Made by a program: the position numbers and the translations under genes
Shown here: positions 7,923 to 16,839 of the stretch, piece after piece
How the letters are laid out: each line of letters starts with the position of its first letter
Numbering within the stretch: the stretch's first letter is position 1
Origin: Chara braunii
Taxonomy: Eukaryota; Streptophyta; Charophyceae; Charales; Characeae
NCBI GenBank assembly: GCA_003427395.1
Contig: BFEA01000773.1
Coordinates: 486,781-509,304, forward strand
Direction: 5' to 3'
DNA length: 22,524 bases
Notes under the pieces: model-generated
Told to the model about the DNA's origin: nothing
The model's input: the letters and a program-made list of their open reading frames with translations, nothing else
Databases searched by the model: none

Positions 7923-9065
7923 TTAAGATGGACCGTCTGCGTCTCTAATCAACTTGAGAACTTCCCATGGGCCAAAATAGACAGGTAGCAGTTTCTGAGA
8001 CACATTTTCTTCTAAGAAGAACTCGTTAGATTTGACCCAAACAAAATTCTCTTTTTGAAATTGTGAAGGTCGGCGATGTTTGTTAGCTTGCTCAATCATT
8101 TGAAATTGGACCTTTTGTATGTTTTCCTTTACCTTCTTGATGTCTTCTTCATATAGAACTGCAAACTCACGCGTACCTGGGGGTAGCCTCTAAATGTGGT
8201 CTCTGGTCAGTGCGTCGATGGGATGACTAAGCTTCCAACTCTTATGTAGTGCGTTAGGAGTTCTACCTGTAACAATATGGATACTGTTATTGTAAGCACT
8301 AACAATTCTGGGCAAATTCTCATCCCAATTAATTAGATCAGGTCGGACGTACATTCGCAAAAGTTGTTCGCATAGACGGTTCATTTGCTCAGTTTGGCCA
8401 TTCGTTTCAGGATATCTGCCTGACGACATGGTCAACCTGGTCCCATAGACTTCCACCAACTTCTGCCATTGCAGACTAGTGAACCGAACATCCCTATCAG
8501 AGATAATGGTTTTAGAAAATTCATACTCTGAAACCCATCGTATCTTAAACTTTTGAATAACAAGTTCGGTTTTAGCTTCAGCAAGCAAATGAATGAACAT
8601 AACATACTTTGAGAATCTATCCACGATGACCATTACCTGACTGTTGTCATTCCGACTCCTAATGAGACTCATAAAGTCAATGGAGATAGACTCACCTAGC
8701 TCACTTGGAATAGGCAGCGCTCTCAATAGTCTCATTGGATTCTCATGTGATGGTTTGTTCCTTTGACAGACAAGACAAATCCACACATACGTTAGTACAT
8801 ATTTCTTCATTCCTTTCCACTCAAAACGTTCTTTTACATCGACGTATGTCTTCTTGAAACCAAAGTGACCTTCCACATCATGACATTCCTCAATAATCAA
8901 GCTCTTAATTAGTTCTAGGTGAGAAATATACAATCGTTCTTCGGTTTTGTCTAGCAAGAAGAGTAAGTCATCAGTCATTCGATATTCAGAAAATAACTCA
9001 GGGTTCTTTCTTAAAGTTTGGATGATAGGATTTCAAATAGAATCACTCTCATAACCCTGACGGAT
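7923..9065 (-). pseudogene. Integrase domain of Ty3/gypsy relic
   Basis: It is in frame with the RNase H part. The domain starts after TAG (9066) and has a TGA at 9033 and a TAG at 8190. The zinc-binding region shows H...H in HDVEGHFG and C..C in CLVCQRNK. The catalytic core has the first Asp in SIDFM, the second in ISDRDVRF and Glu in NGQTEQMN, so the DDE triad looks intact. Beyond the TAG at 8190 the frame stays open for 88 codons and holds a GPY/F-type end (KLLPVYFGPWEVL), finishing with TAA at 7923. No chromodomain is visible. The sequence damage is limited to three nonsense codons. Confidence 0.92.
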
Positions 9066-9782
9066 CTATTCTTTCAGTGCATTTCCAATATCAAGATAGG
9101 AGACAATCGTTCCAAAGAAATCTGCACGCCTGGACAAAGCATCCGCAACCACGTCAGACTTACCTTTGAAGGTTTTCACCTCAAAGTCAAATGTATCTAG
9201 AAATGCGGACCGCCTTACCAACTTGTCAGAAAGTCTAGGATGAGTCTTGATCCACTTCAATGTAGAGTGGTCAGAGTAGATAGTGAAATGTCTTCCTAAC
9301 AAGTAGTTTTTCCTAGTATCTAGTGCAACTACTAAGGCATATAGTTCCCTTTCATATGTAGAGTTGGCTACTTTTTCTGACGGAAGTCTTCTTGATATAA
9401 ACCCGACATGTCTATACCCCTTACCATCATCCTGTTGTATCACAACTCCAATTCCATACTGACTAGCGTCAGTCGTGACAATGAAAGGAAGCGAAAGATC
9501 AACAGTCTTTAGGACAGAGTAGTGAGTCAGAGTATGTTTTAACTTTCGAAATGATGATTCACAGTTTTTGTCCCACAACCAAGGCTTTTCCTTTTTCAAC
9601 AGTTCCCTCATAGGAGCGACTTTCAAGGAGAAGCTTCTTACGAACTTCCTATAATAGCTAGCGACTCGTAAGAAAGACCTTAGTTCAGTTATAGTCTTGG
9701 GTTGTGGCCAATCTCTGATTGTTGTGATCTTCTTTTCTTCAGGCCTTAGTCCTTCTTCGTTTACTATATGTCCTAAGTACAA
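9066..9782 (-). pseudogene. RT thumb/connection and RNase H of Ty3/gypsy relic
   Basis: The block opens with YLGHIVNEEGLRP, a standard RT C-terminal signature. RNase H follows, with Asp in TTDASQYG, Glu in YERELYALV and Asp in IYSDHSTLKW. It ends in ADALSRR and a TAG at 9066, which is an acquired stop because the frame continues into integrase. A 1- or 2-base indel near 9785 separates it from the upstream RT frame. Confidence 0.92.
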
Positions 9783-10500
9783 AACTTCAGGCTCAGCAAA
9801 AACTCAGGCTTCTTCGGATTCAATTTGAAGTTGCCCTCACGTAACTTCTGCAAGACCATCCGCAAGTGTTTTTCATGATCTTCTAGTGTTTTGCTAGACA
9901 CAAGAATATCGCCGAGATAGACTATTACGAATTGGTCAGGCCACTGACGCAATAACTCATTCATTGACCTTTGGAAGGTCGCAGGTGCATTGGTCAGACC
10001 GAAAGGCATAACCACGAACTCGGAGTGTCCATACCTGGTTCGGAAGGCCAGGTGTCACCTCTATCTGGTGATACCCTGACTTGAGATCAATCTTACTGAA
10101 GTATCTACACCCCTGCAATCTGATCCAATAAATCATCAATGCGTGAAAGAGGTTCTGCGTTCTTAACAGTGACAAAATTCATCCCGTGATAATAAATACA
10201 GAAGCGAAGTTCACCTTCTTTTTTAGGCACGAATTAGACACGCGCACCATAAGGAGATGAGCTAGGACGAATCCATCATTTATCAGTAAGTTCCTGCAGC
10301 TGCTTTCGCAGTTCCTCAAATTCCCTATGAGACATTCAGTAGACGAGACCCTTGGGAATCTTGCTTCCGGAAATGATCTCAATTGTGTGCTTAATAGCAC
10401 GCTTAGTGATTCCCGTCGGCTTAATCTGCAAGTCCTTATACTCGTGAATAAGTTTTTCAATAGAAGGTGGGTAGGATGAAGAACACCCACCTACTTGTTT
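9773..10500 (-). pseudogene. Reverse transcriptase of Ty3/gypsy relic
   Basis: RT motifs lie in three frames. From 10500 to about 10120, WIRPSSSPYGA and PKKEGELRF are interrupted by stops at 10336, 10276 and 10234. A 1-base indel near 10120 leads to YFSKIDLKSGYHQIEV, which holds the first catalytic Asp. A deletion near 10050 removes a few codons. Then MPFGLTNAPATFQ is followed by the catalytic box, which reads VYLGDIL. The family has YxDD, so one metal-binding Asp is Gly here. Even without the frame breaks this enzyme would be inactive. Confidence 0.93.
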
Positions 10501-10679
10501 AACAAAAGCACCATCATCACCTCCTGATCTAACTTCTTCTTAACGACCATCGATCGAAAAGCTGGATAACTCATACAACAGAAAGACAGAGTAGAGTTAG
10601 AGTCAAATTTATGGTATAACTTTATCGCACGTAATTCAGACTTCTTGTCCTTGAGTGGGACAATTTTATCTTTGAACTT

Positions 10680-10991
10680 AACTTTTTAGTCGGCTTCCTC
10701 ATGCCAATCCATACCCATAATTAAGTCAAAGGGTAAATTCTTCTCTATAAGGAGGGATGCCTCGTGTAGAATCTTCTAACTTTCCTTGGTCGTGAAGTGA
10801 CACTTAACACGATCGACATATTGAGAGACAATGATCGCGCTCTTGTCAGCCAGTATAGACGTGATGGGTCTAGGTAAATCCTTTACCTTCATTCCCAGAT
10901 GCAACTTTCGAATTGTCTTCTCTGAGATATAAAACCACGCCGCTCCACGATCTAACAGAGCACTTACTCGCGTGTGCGCAATTCTCAACAC
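10680..10991 (-). pseudogene. Retroviral-type aspartic protease of relic
   Basis: The active-site box reads ALLDRGAAWFYIS. The Asp is kept but the Ser or Thr of the family DSG/DTG triplet is Arg. Downstream are a TAG at 10776, then PFDLIMGMDWHEEAD, the usual second half of this fold, and a TAA at 10686. It would cut the Gag-Pol polyprotein in a live element. The R substitution and stops make it inactive. Confidence 0.85.
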
Positions 10992-11279
10992 CCGTGATCA
11001 CTAACTCACCCTTAGACCTTGCTTTCTTCGCCAACGAACTCCTTAATGCTATTAGTTCATTAACGAGTTCGTCAAAGGAGTCATGCAGTGAGACAGAACA
11101 AAGGACTGTGTCAAGGTGGTCTGGATGACGGATGAAAGAAGAGTCATCCTCTGCCTTAAGAGTCGAAGGGGTAAAAGGGGTTGTAGGCGCCTTACCTTTT
11201 TTTTTGTCTTTACCCTTTGACTCAGTAGGAGCAGATGCTACTCCTACTGGCTGCTTGCTTTTGGGTTCCGAATAAGCGG
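10991..11279 (-). pseudogene. Gag-to-protease linker of Ty3/gypsy relic
   Basis: This is a Lys, Ser, Thr-rich stretch (TESKGKDKKKGKAPTT) followed by an acidic and hydrophobic part (SFDELVNELIALRSSLAKKA). It occupies a different frame from the CCHC knuckle before it and the protease after it, so one indel lies at each border. It is a spacer with no recognised domain. Confidence 0.6.
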
Positions 11280-12161
11280 GCACCAGGCTGTAACGTGCCC
11301 CATGGTGCCACACTTGAGGCACTGGCGGTTGTCCATCTTGGACAGTCATTCCTCACGAGTCATATTCATTTTCTCCCAAGGCCTCCTCGATGCTATTCCA
11401 GGATGCTCACGGAACGAGCGTGGTCTCTTCTTCTTCCACTGGGTCTAGCCTCCCTTGTTGGTCATTATGGTGGTGCCATCACCCTTCCCAGATTCACTGC
11501 CGCTGTTACCTCCTCCTCCCTCAGACTCACCAAGAGGCAACCTTTCTACCGTCTCATCATCAAATACAACAAGCATATGGTCCTGATGCTTTTGTCGGCA
11601 AAGGACCGACTTGCCATAACCTCCTACCGGTCCCGGCTTAACTACTGAAGCGTAAGACCCTTTTACCTGCATGGTCATCTGCTCTCGTTGAAGAGCGAGA
11701 TCGCGAAACTTCCGATAGTTATACTTACCAGACTTAGCTTCGGCCACGAGCTGTCCACGAATGGGTTCGGGCAATGCACGTGAGTAGATGCAGAGAACCT
11801 GGTTGTCCTAAAGGTTCAGTCCAGGTACCTGCAACAAACAATCCACTTCATGAGATAAAGCATCAACAGAAGTCCAACGTTTTTTGCTGATGGAGGTGAG
11901 TTCATCAAAAGCCTTATCGCCTGTCGTCTTGTCGAGGAATCTTTCCTTGATTTTCTGGAGAAACTGCCTCAACGTCAGGGTTTTAGAACACTAACCCATA
12001 TCCTCAAAGCCAGCGGCGCTGGCTTCGGCTAGCACCCATTCCTTGACCACTCCTCCCAAATAAGACGTGGAGAAGGCAACCTGACTTTAAGGCTCAACGG
12101 TGCAGTGCTACAATAAGTTTGTATTTCGACGATCCATAGCAACAAATTTTCTTCCTTTTTG
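11280..12161 (-). pseudogene. Gag core and CCHC zinc knuckle of Ty3/gypsy relic
   Basis: The 5' part (ENLLLWIVEIQTYC) is in one frame. After a 1-base shift near 12085 a single frame runs to the knuckle, with TAG at 11991, 11808 and 11445 and TGA at 11346. Gag-core landmarks are AFSTSYLGGVVKEW, KIKERFLDKTTGDKA and ALPEPIRGQLVAEAKSGKY. The CX2CX4HX4C knuckle CLKCGTMGHVTAWC is intact at 11280-11321. In a live element this protein would form the particle and bind RNA. Confidence 0.88.
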
Positions 12162-12167
12162 TTGCTA
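12162..12167. repeat. Target-site duplication TTGCTA, left copy
   Basis: TTGCTA (TTGCTAT if one more base is counted) also occurs at 13488-13493. The two copies flank the 1.32-kb insertion in gag. Ignoring the insertion and one copy makes the gag reading frame continuous. Confidence 0.8.
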
Positions 12168-12318
12168 TCTATAAAACACCCACGGACGCGTCCGCGGCGT
12201 CTAGCTCGGATGACGACCGTATATACGTCCGCGTCCGCGGCCGACCTGGTCCGCGTTGCGAACGCGAATTTACCATATTCTTCCTGAATTAAATAATGGG
12301 GGAAAAAAATATATATAT

Positions 12319-12530
12319 ATGGGGTTGTAGGGATTTTTAATCCCTACAACCCTAGGCTACCAGAGTGGCCCGGGGTCACTTGCCCGGCCGGGCCAAAAAC
12401 ATTAAAAAAAATAAAAATAAAAAAAATAGTTTTAAATTTTATTTTTATTCTAAATTTGGTGCAGAATGTCGATGTGACCCTAGGGCAAAAGTTGTTTGGT
12501 TTATTTTTCTGCATAACAAAGTTTTTTTTT

Positions 12531-12564
<34 letters not shown>

Positions 12565-12644
12565 CTGCGACCTTCCCTGGTTCATTCACGAGCTAGCCAC
12601 CCGGGACCCGGGTGGCCCCGCTGGTAGCCTAGCTACAACCCCAT
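12319..12644. repeat. 37-bp palindrome interrupted by MITE copy 2
   Basis: The left arm ATGGGGTTGTAGGGATT (12319-12335), loop TTT and right-arm part AATCCCTACAACC (12339-12351) are followed by the MITE. After the second TSD copy, CCAT (12641-12644) completes the right arm. Without the MITE and one TSD, the two 17-bp arms match perfectly. Confidence 0.9.
12344..12640 (+). mobile_element. MITE copy 2 with 8-bp target-site duplication
   Basis: The element is 12352-12632 (281 bp). It has the 12-bp terminal inverted repeats CTAGGCTACCAG / CTGGTAGCCTAG and CTACAACC on both sides (12344-12351 and 12633-12640). It has the same GC-rich ends, A/T-rich core and TTTTCTGCATAACA landmark as copy 1. It sits in the right arm of a palindrome, which fixes the empty site independently. 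Confidence 0.95.
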
Positions 12645-12894
12645 TTTTTTTTTTTGAAAAAATATAAGTTTTAAGAATTATAAAAAATAAAAAACAGAAA
12701 AGATGGAGAAAAAAAATTAAAAAAATAAAATAAAATAAAGTTTTTTTGGGGGGGAGAGATTTTTTGTTGTTTGTTCTTTTTATTTTATTTTTTTACATAT
12801 TTTGTTTTTCTTTTTCTTTTGTGTATATTTGGAATGGAAAAAAGAAAATATATATATATTTTTTTTCGGGGCCTTTTAATATTTGTGTGTAAAC
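12641..12894. other. AT-rich low-complexity DNA
   Basis: A and T homopolymer runs and AAAATAAAAT-type sequence fill this part of the 1.32-kb insertion. No coding signal is present. Confidence 0.7.
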
Positions 12895-12965
12895 GTGTGT
12901 GTGTGTGTGTGTGTGTGAAAATGTGTTTTTGAATGTGTGTTCGAATGTGTGTGTGTGTGTGTGTG

Positions 12966-13004
<39 letters not shown>

Positions 13005-13035
13005 CTGTTGCGGATGGGGGGGCGACCCCGCCCCC

Positions 13036-13069
<34 letters not shown>

Positions 13070-13215
13070 GAAAAAAAACAAAAGCAAAATCGAATGAATC
13101 TTCTGGTAGAACACGAAAATATACAATCCTACCTATGTGTGTGTGTGTGTATGCCCCTGTGGGGCCAATCAATCAATCAATCAATCAATGAACAAAAACA
13201 AAAAAAAAGGAAAAA
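12895..13215. repeat. Duplicated (GT)n - GC hairpin - (CAAT)n module
   Basis: (GT)n tracts lie at 12895-12917 and 12948-13004. They are followed by a GC-rich GGGGCG...CCCCGCCCC segment, (CAAT)n at 13038-13069 and an A-rich tail. A shorter second set has (GT)n near 13137-13150, CCCCTGTGGGG, (CAAT)n at 13166-13189 and another A-rich tail. The same order in both means a compound unit was duplicated. Predicted proteins rich in Cys-Val or His-Thr here are microsatellite translations. Confidence 0.85.
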
Positions 13216-13487
13216 AACGCTGTTTTTTTTTTTTTTTTCGAAATACCTTCACTCACCCGAATCCCCCCAACCAAAAATTTGTTTTTTATTTTTATTTTTT
13301 TTGTTTAAGTAGGTGGGGTTGGGGTTGCGCTGCCCCATGGCGCTCCCCGAATCCCCAACCCCCCTCCCCGCTGACCGCTAAGTGGCTTCAAAGTCGCGCG
13401 TCCGCACGGACGCGTCCGCGGGGTCGGCGGCCTGGCCGCGTCTGCGGATTCGACCGCGTTTGCCCGCCGCCGATGGGGATTCATAGA

Positions 13488-13493
13488 TTGCTA
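13488..13493. repeat. Target-site duplication TTGCTA, right copy
   Basis: This is the partner of 12162-12167. It marks the gag-side border of the 1.32-kb insertion. Confidence 0.8.
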
Positions 13494-14213
13494 TAGGTAA
13501 ATGGCAATTTCATTTTCACCTTTTCTTTCTTCTTTGGTTTTTCCGCTTCCTTAACCGGTTCGTCTTTTTTAGCCGGTGCTTCTTTCGTGTTGACGGATTC
13601 TTCTTTCTTTTCCGTCGATTCCTCGGACTCCTTCTTCGAGGGTCCGAGTTTGTCCTCCTGCCGCATTGCATCTTTCATGAGTTTCTCCTGTGGTGGTTTC
13701 TTTTCTACCTCCTCGTTCTTTAAATTTTCTTCTTTCTTCTCTCAAAGTATTCTCTAACTGTCTGACATTTTCTTCCATTAGTTCCATAGACAGTTGTGGT
13801 TCCACTTTCTTTTCCTCTTTCTTTTCATCTTGCTTTCCTTTCCGTCTCAGTTCTTCCAACTGCTCGACAACATATCGGTCAAGAGCCATACGCCATTGAT
13901 GAATGAGTTCCTTGACTCACCGCCCGATTTCCAGCATCTGAACACTAGTTTTCGCGGCCTCAAGTTCACCCTCTGCTGCTTGCAGGTTGAACTGTCCGTG
14001 AACATGCTATTCAGCTGCTGGTCCGGCACCATGTATTTCACCAAGGAGCTGGCGAAGGAGACCAAGTAAAATCTCTCTCCTTGCATCAATTTGTCCACAC
14101 GTCTTTAGGTTCACTACTTCATCAGCGTAGACCATTAGAGGAATAGGAAAGAAGAAAAGTAGAATGAACCATGTGAGGATGGAGGCACGCATACATTTCC
14201 AAAGAGAGTTCAT
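13488..14213 (-). pseudogene. Gag N-terminus: hydrophobic leader, coiled coil, K/E-rich tail
   Basis: An ATG at 14211-14213 opens a frame whose first 30 residues look like a signal peptide or membrane anchor (SILTWFILLFFFPIPLMVYA). In-frame stops are TAG at 14007 and TGA at 13917. A predicted coiled coil follows (AAEGELEAAKTSV, then VVEQLEELRRKGKQ), then a shift near 13722, and a Lys/Glu-rich tail to KLPFTYSN at the insertion border. Past the insertion the frame continues into the gag core, so this is the gag N-terminus and not a separate gene. A secretory-like start is unusual for Ty3/gypsy Gag. The true start could instead be downstream of the hydrophobic part. Confidence 0.65.
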
Positions 14214-14574
14214 TTTTGTCCGCGTGTATTTACTGCACAATAAATAAAATTAAAAGACAAAAATAAATTTTACAGTACACGCGTCTCCTACAACAACTTA
14301 CAGCCAGAAATTATCCGAAGAAATAAGTTTACAAATCCTTCCTGAGTTTTAACTTTGCTGTCTGTTCTTTGTGATGACAATCTACTACTACAGGTACCGC
14401 AGCCACGACCAGTGTGATCAAGACAACAGCACAAGAGTAAGTATGCACAACATCCATAGACAAACAACAAGTGAGTAAAACCAATACATTACACGATCAA
14501 TGGTTAGTTCTCTTCTCAATCATCTGCAGCAGGAGTACAACCCAAGTGCACATTCACACTTTGAGCAGTCCTTA
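14214..14574. other. Non-coding DNA upstream of gag
   Basis: This is where the 5' untranslated region, primer-binding site and 5' LTR of the minus-strand retroelement would be expected. I see no tRNA-complementary primer site and no LTR match to the 3' side. No other gene is supported. Confidence 0.45.
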
Positions 14575-15313
14575 CACATGCCACGTGTCACCCCTGGCCT
14601 GCCAACATAGAAACTCAAAGAGTCTGCCACGTCAGCAACTCAAGGACCCGATAGGTCTACAAGTAGGGACGCCACGTCACAATGCAGGTCTGTCTTCCAT
14701 CAATATACCAAGTCAGCACATCAATAGCAAGCACTGCCAAGCAGTAACAGGTACATGCCACGTCAGACCATGCCCTGCATGCCACATAACAATGTGCCAC
14801 ATCAGCGGTACCAGCGCCATGTCAGCCTGTTCCCAACGCATATCTTCAATCTTCAGTGTAGCTTCATCATCATCCTCAAGGGATGGCTGCTCGCAAGTGC
14901 ACTATTACCATGTCTAGACTTGCGGTATGATCGCGTGCATTAATAAATGCGTTTCATATTGCACATGCGGCACCTCCCACTTACCTGGGTGCCACGTCAG
15001 CACCTGACAACTGACAACCGATCGCGATGAAGAGTTGGTCCGATACCGAATTGCAATGAACCCAGATCGTGAAGACAATTATTAACAATGCAAGTCCAGA
15101 ATGTCAACAGTCGATGAGTACCAATAATCAAGATTGTGTTCTGATAGAATGAGACGAGATAATCATACACGGACGAAGAAGAGAGGAGGGAGATTAGACA
15201 AAGGAGAGGAAATACAATGCCCACTCCTGCTTCGGGCTCCCTCCTCCAACACTTCAATAATAGACAGTCTGGACGAGTATCTGAAGTAACCTCAATGTGC
15301 CACGTGGCACGTC
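14575..15313. promoter_or_regulatory. Cluster of CCACGTCA / ACGT-core boxes
   Basis: GCCACGTCAGC or close variants occur at 14626, 14671, 14757, 14796, 14816 and 14991. Related ACGT or near-ACGT sites lie at 14581, 14708 and 15299 (GCCACGTGGCACGTC). This ACGT-core sequence is the G-box/C-box type bound by plant bZIP factors. The spacing is irregular (about 19-49 bp in the dense part), so it could be a regulatory region or a worn minisatellite. It lies upstream of the minus-strand gag start at 14213. Confidence 0.5.
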
Positions 15314-16088
15314 TAATTAGTCCCTCATCAGCAGTAGAGCAATAACTACCATTTCGCTAAAATGGACATCTTTTATTTTTTGAACGAAATTGAAACCGAG
15401 TTTTTTGGCCGAAAACTCGTCAAAATTTGCTGTTCCTGAGGGTCCGGACCCCCTGGCTGTACATGGACCTAGCTTGAGACCAGGCACCTCCAGGCATGCC
15501 TGGCGTACAATGCCTGCGTGCTGCTTCTCCCACGTGTCGTCGTCCGCAGCTCTGATGCACAGCCAGCGCCTAGCCAGCGTCGCGCTAGCATAATGCCAGC
15601 GTCAAGTCAAAGTCAAGGCAGCGTTGAACCACCATAGCAAGACTGAATGCTGACCACCTCGAGGTCAAACTTTAAGTAGTGTTTGACGAGGCTCTCTGGC
15701 CTCGAGTCTCCTCCCTCAGTCGTCCAGATTGAGTCACAGCCGAAGGCCTGGATTGTACAGTTGCAGAATCCCCCCTTGGACTTGATGCTGTCTGGGTACC
15801 TGCATACAAAGAAGTGTGTGTGCTTGACCGGTGGCCTGGACTGGGTACCTTTGGACTTTGACTGTCAGGGTCGCGACAGTTGACAGAAGTCAACTGTGGC
15901 ACGTCCAGGCCTTGAATCCCTGTGTGGGGTCCCTTACCTCGTTTTTGGCCTGGCTCAGGCTGGGTCAGGGCGGCCAGGTCGGCCCTCTCCGATTTCTACG
16001 AGACATAAGGCATGGGTTATTGCAATCCATTCATGCAAAACAAAATCACTTTCTCTTTTCCAAAAACCATAAAACTGCGTCACACATC

Positions 16089-16090
<2 letters not shown>
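15314..16090. other. No supported gene
   Basis: Short open frames on both strands overlap without domain signatures. The sequence is moderately GC-rich with many CAGGCC/GGCCTGG words. Nothing else is distinguishable by eye. Confidence 0.5.
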
Positions 16091-16125
<35 letters not shown>

Positions 16126-16340
16126 TCGCTAGTGGGTCCAGGCCCCACTAGCAAAAGATGTTTAGTTTGCAGTTCTGCATGACATATATATTTTTTAGAT
16201 CTTATTTTTAATTTTATATTTATTTTCCTGCTCTTGGACTGCCTGGGACCTTGACCGGGACTTGCATGGACCTGGCCCAGCCGGGCCACGCAGGCCAATC
16301 AGAGGCATCCCAGGGCACCCGGGGCTAGGTCCCTCTAGCA
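16091..16340 (+). mobile_element. Diverged, truncated relative of the MITE family
   Basis: A run of about 30 A is followed by CTTCG, a 9-bp-arm hairpin (GCTAGTGGG...CCCACTAGC, about 16127-16151), then AAAAGATGTTTAGTTTG and TTCTGCATGACAT. These align in order with the middle of MITE copies 1-3. The GC-rich right part (CCTGGGACCTTGACCGGGAC) is also related. The CTAGGCTACCAG termini and a target duplication are missing. It looks like an old relic or a sister subfamily. Confidence 0.45.
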
Positions 16341-16835
16341 AAGAGAATTGGATTGAGCGCACTAATCTAGAGCAGTGCCTTGGAAAGATGCCGAAAATCG
16401 AGATTCAACTGCTTTTCTGCATCTCTTCTCAAAACACGTCCAGATGCAGGAGCCCATTCCAACCCTCTCTGCTAGTGGGACCTCCCCCCTGGGTAGTAAC
16501 ACAGGTACAGACGCCACAGGTTTTGAGTTTGCAAAGGCAAAAGAAAGCTCACTGATGGAGAAAACAGCGCCCCGAGTTCTACAATGCAATTTCGGTAGAA
16601 AAGGATCCGTTGTGGCCTTTTTTTTTCTCCCGTCTGACACCACGCGGACCCCTGTAAGTTATGACACCCAGCCGGCCACCACGGCCATGTCCTAATATTG
16701 CATTTTCCAACTCCGCGGCTGTTTTCTTTGCAGGCGTGTTTTTTTTTTCGTGCATTAGAAACTCAGAGGTGACATCAACGACCATTCAACGTAGTTGCCC
16801 CAAAAATGTAAATGCATTCATGTGCAGTTTAGTAT
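16341..16835. other. No supported gene
   Basis: Overlapping open frames on both strands show no domain or consistent coding signal. A T-rich run at 16740-16749 and GC-balanced unique sequence are all that can be seen. Confidence 0.45.
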
Positions 16836-16839
16836 ATAA

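Larger units (their letters stand above)
12168..13487. mobile_element. 1.32-kb non-coding insertion inside gag
   Basis: It is flanked by direct TTGCTA (12162-12167 and 13488-13493). The ends are weakly inverted: TCTATAAAACACCC at the left, and TCTATGAATCCCC when the right end is read backwards. Both ends carry a CpG-rich subterminal block with the identical 16-mer ACGGACGCGTCCGCGG (12182-12197 and 13406-13421). The interior has a palindrome split by MITE copy 2, AT-rich DNA, (GT)n and (CAAT)n repeats, and no gene. The gag frame on one side continues in phase on the other, which shows that it is a real insertion. Its class is unknown. Confidence 0.8.
7923..14213 (-). mobile_element. Ty3/gypsy retrotransposon relic, nested and decayed
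   Basis: Reading from 14213 down to 7923, the order is gag N-terminus with coiled coil, gag core, CCHC knuckle, aspartic protease, reverse transcriptase, RNase H, integrase. This order (integrase last) defines the Ty3/gypsy type. About 14 in-frame stops and at least seven frameshifts or small indels separate the parts, and a 1.32-kb insertion splits gag. I could not find a matching LTR pair by eye: sequence just below 7923 does not reappear above 14213. The ends are therefore unset and the element may be truncated. Confidence 0.9.

Noticed and set aside
12785-13312. His-Thr and Cys-Val-rich proteins on the two strands
   Set aside because: They are six-frame translations of (GT)n/(AC)n and (CAAT)n microsatellites.
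7923-14213. Flanking LTR pair of the gypsy element
   Set aside because: I compared the sequence just outside both ends by eye and found no matching long direct repeat and no clear primer-binding site. A computed self-alignment would be needed to exclude diverged LTRs.
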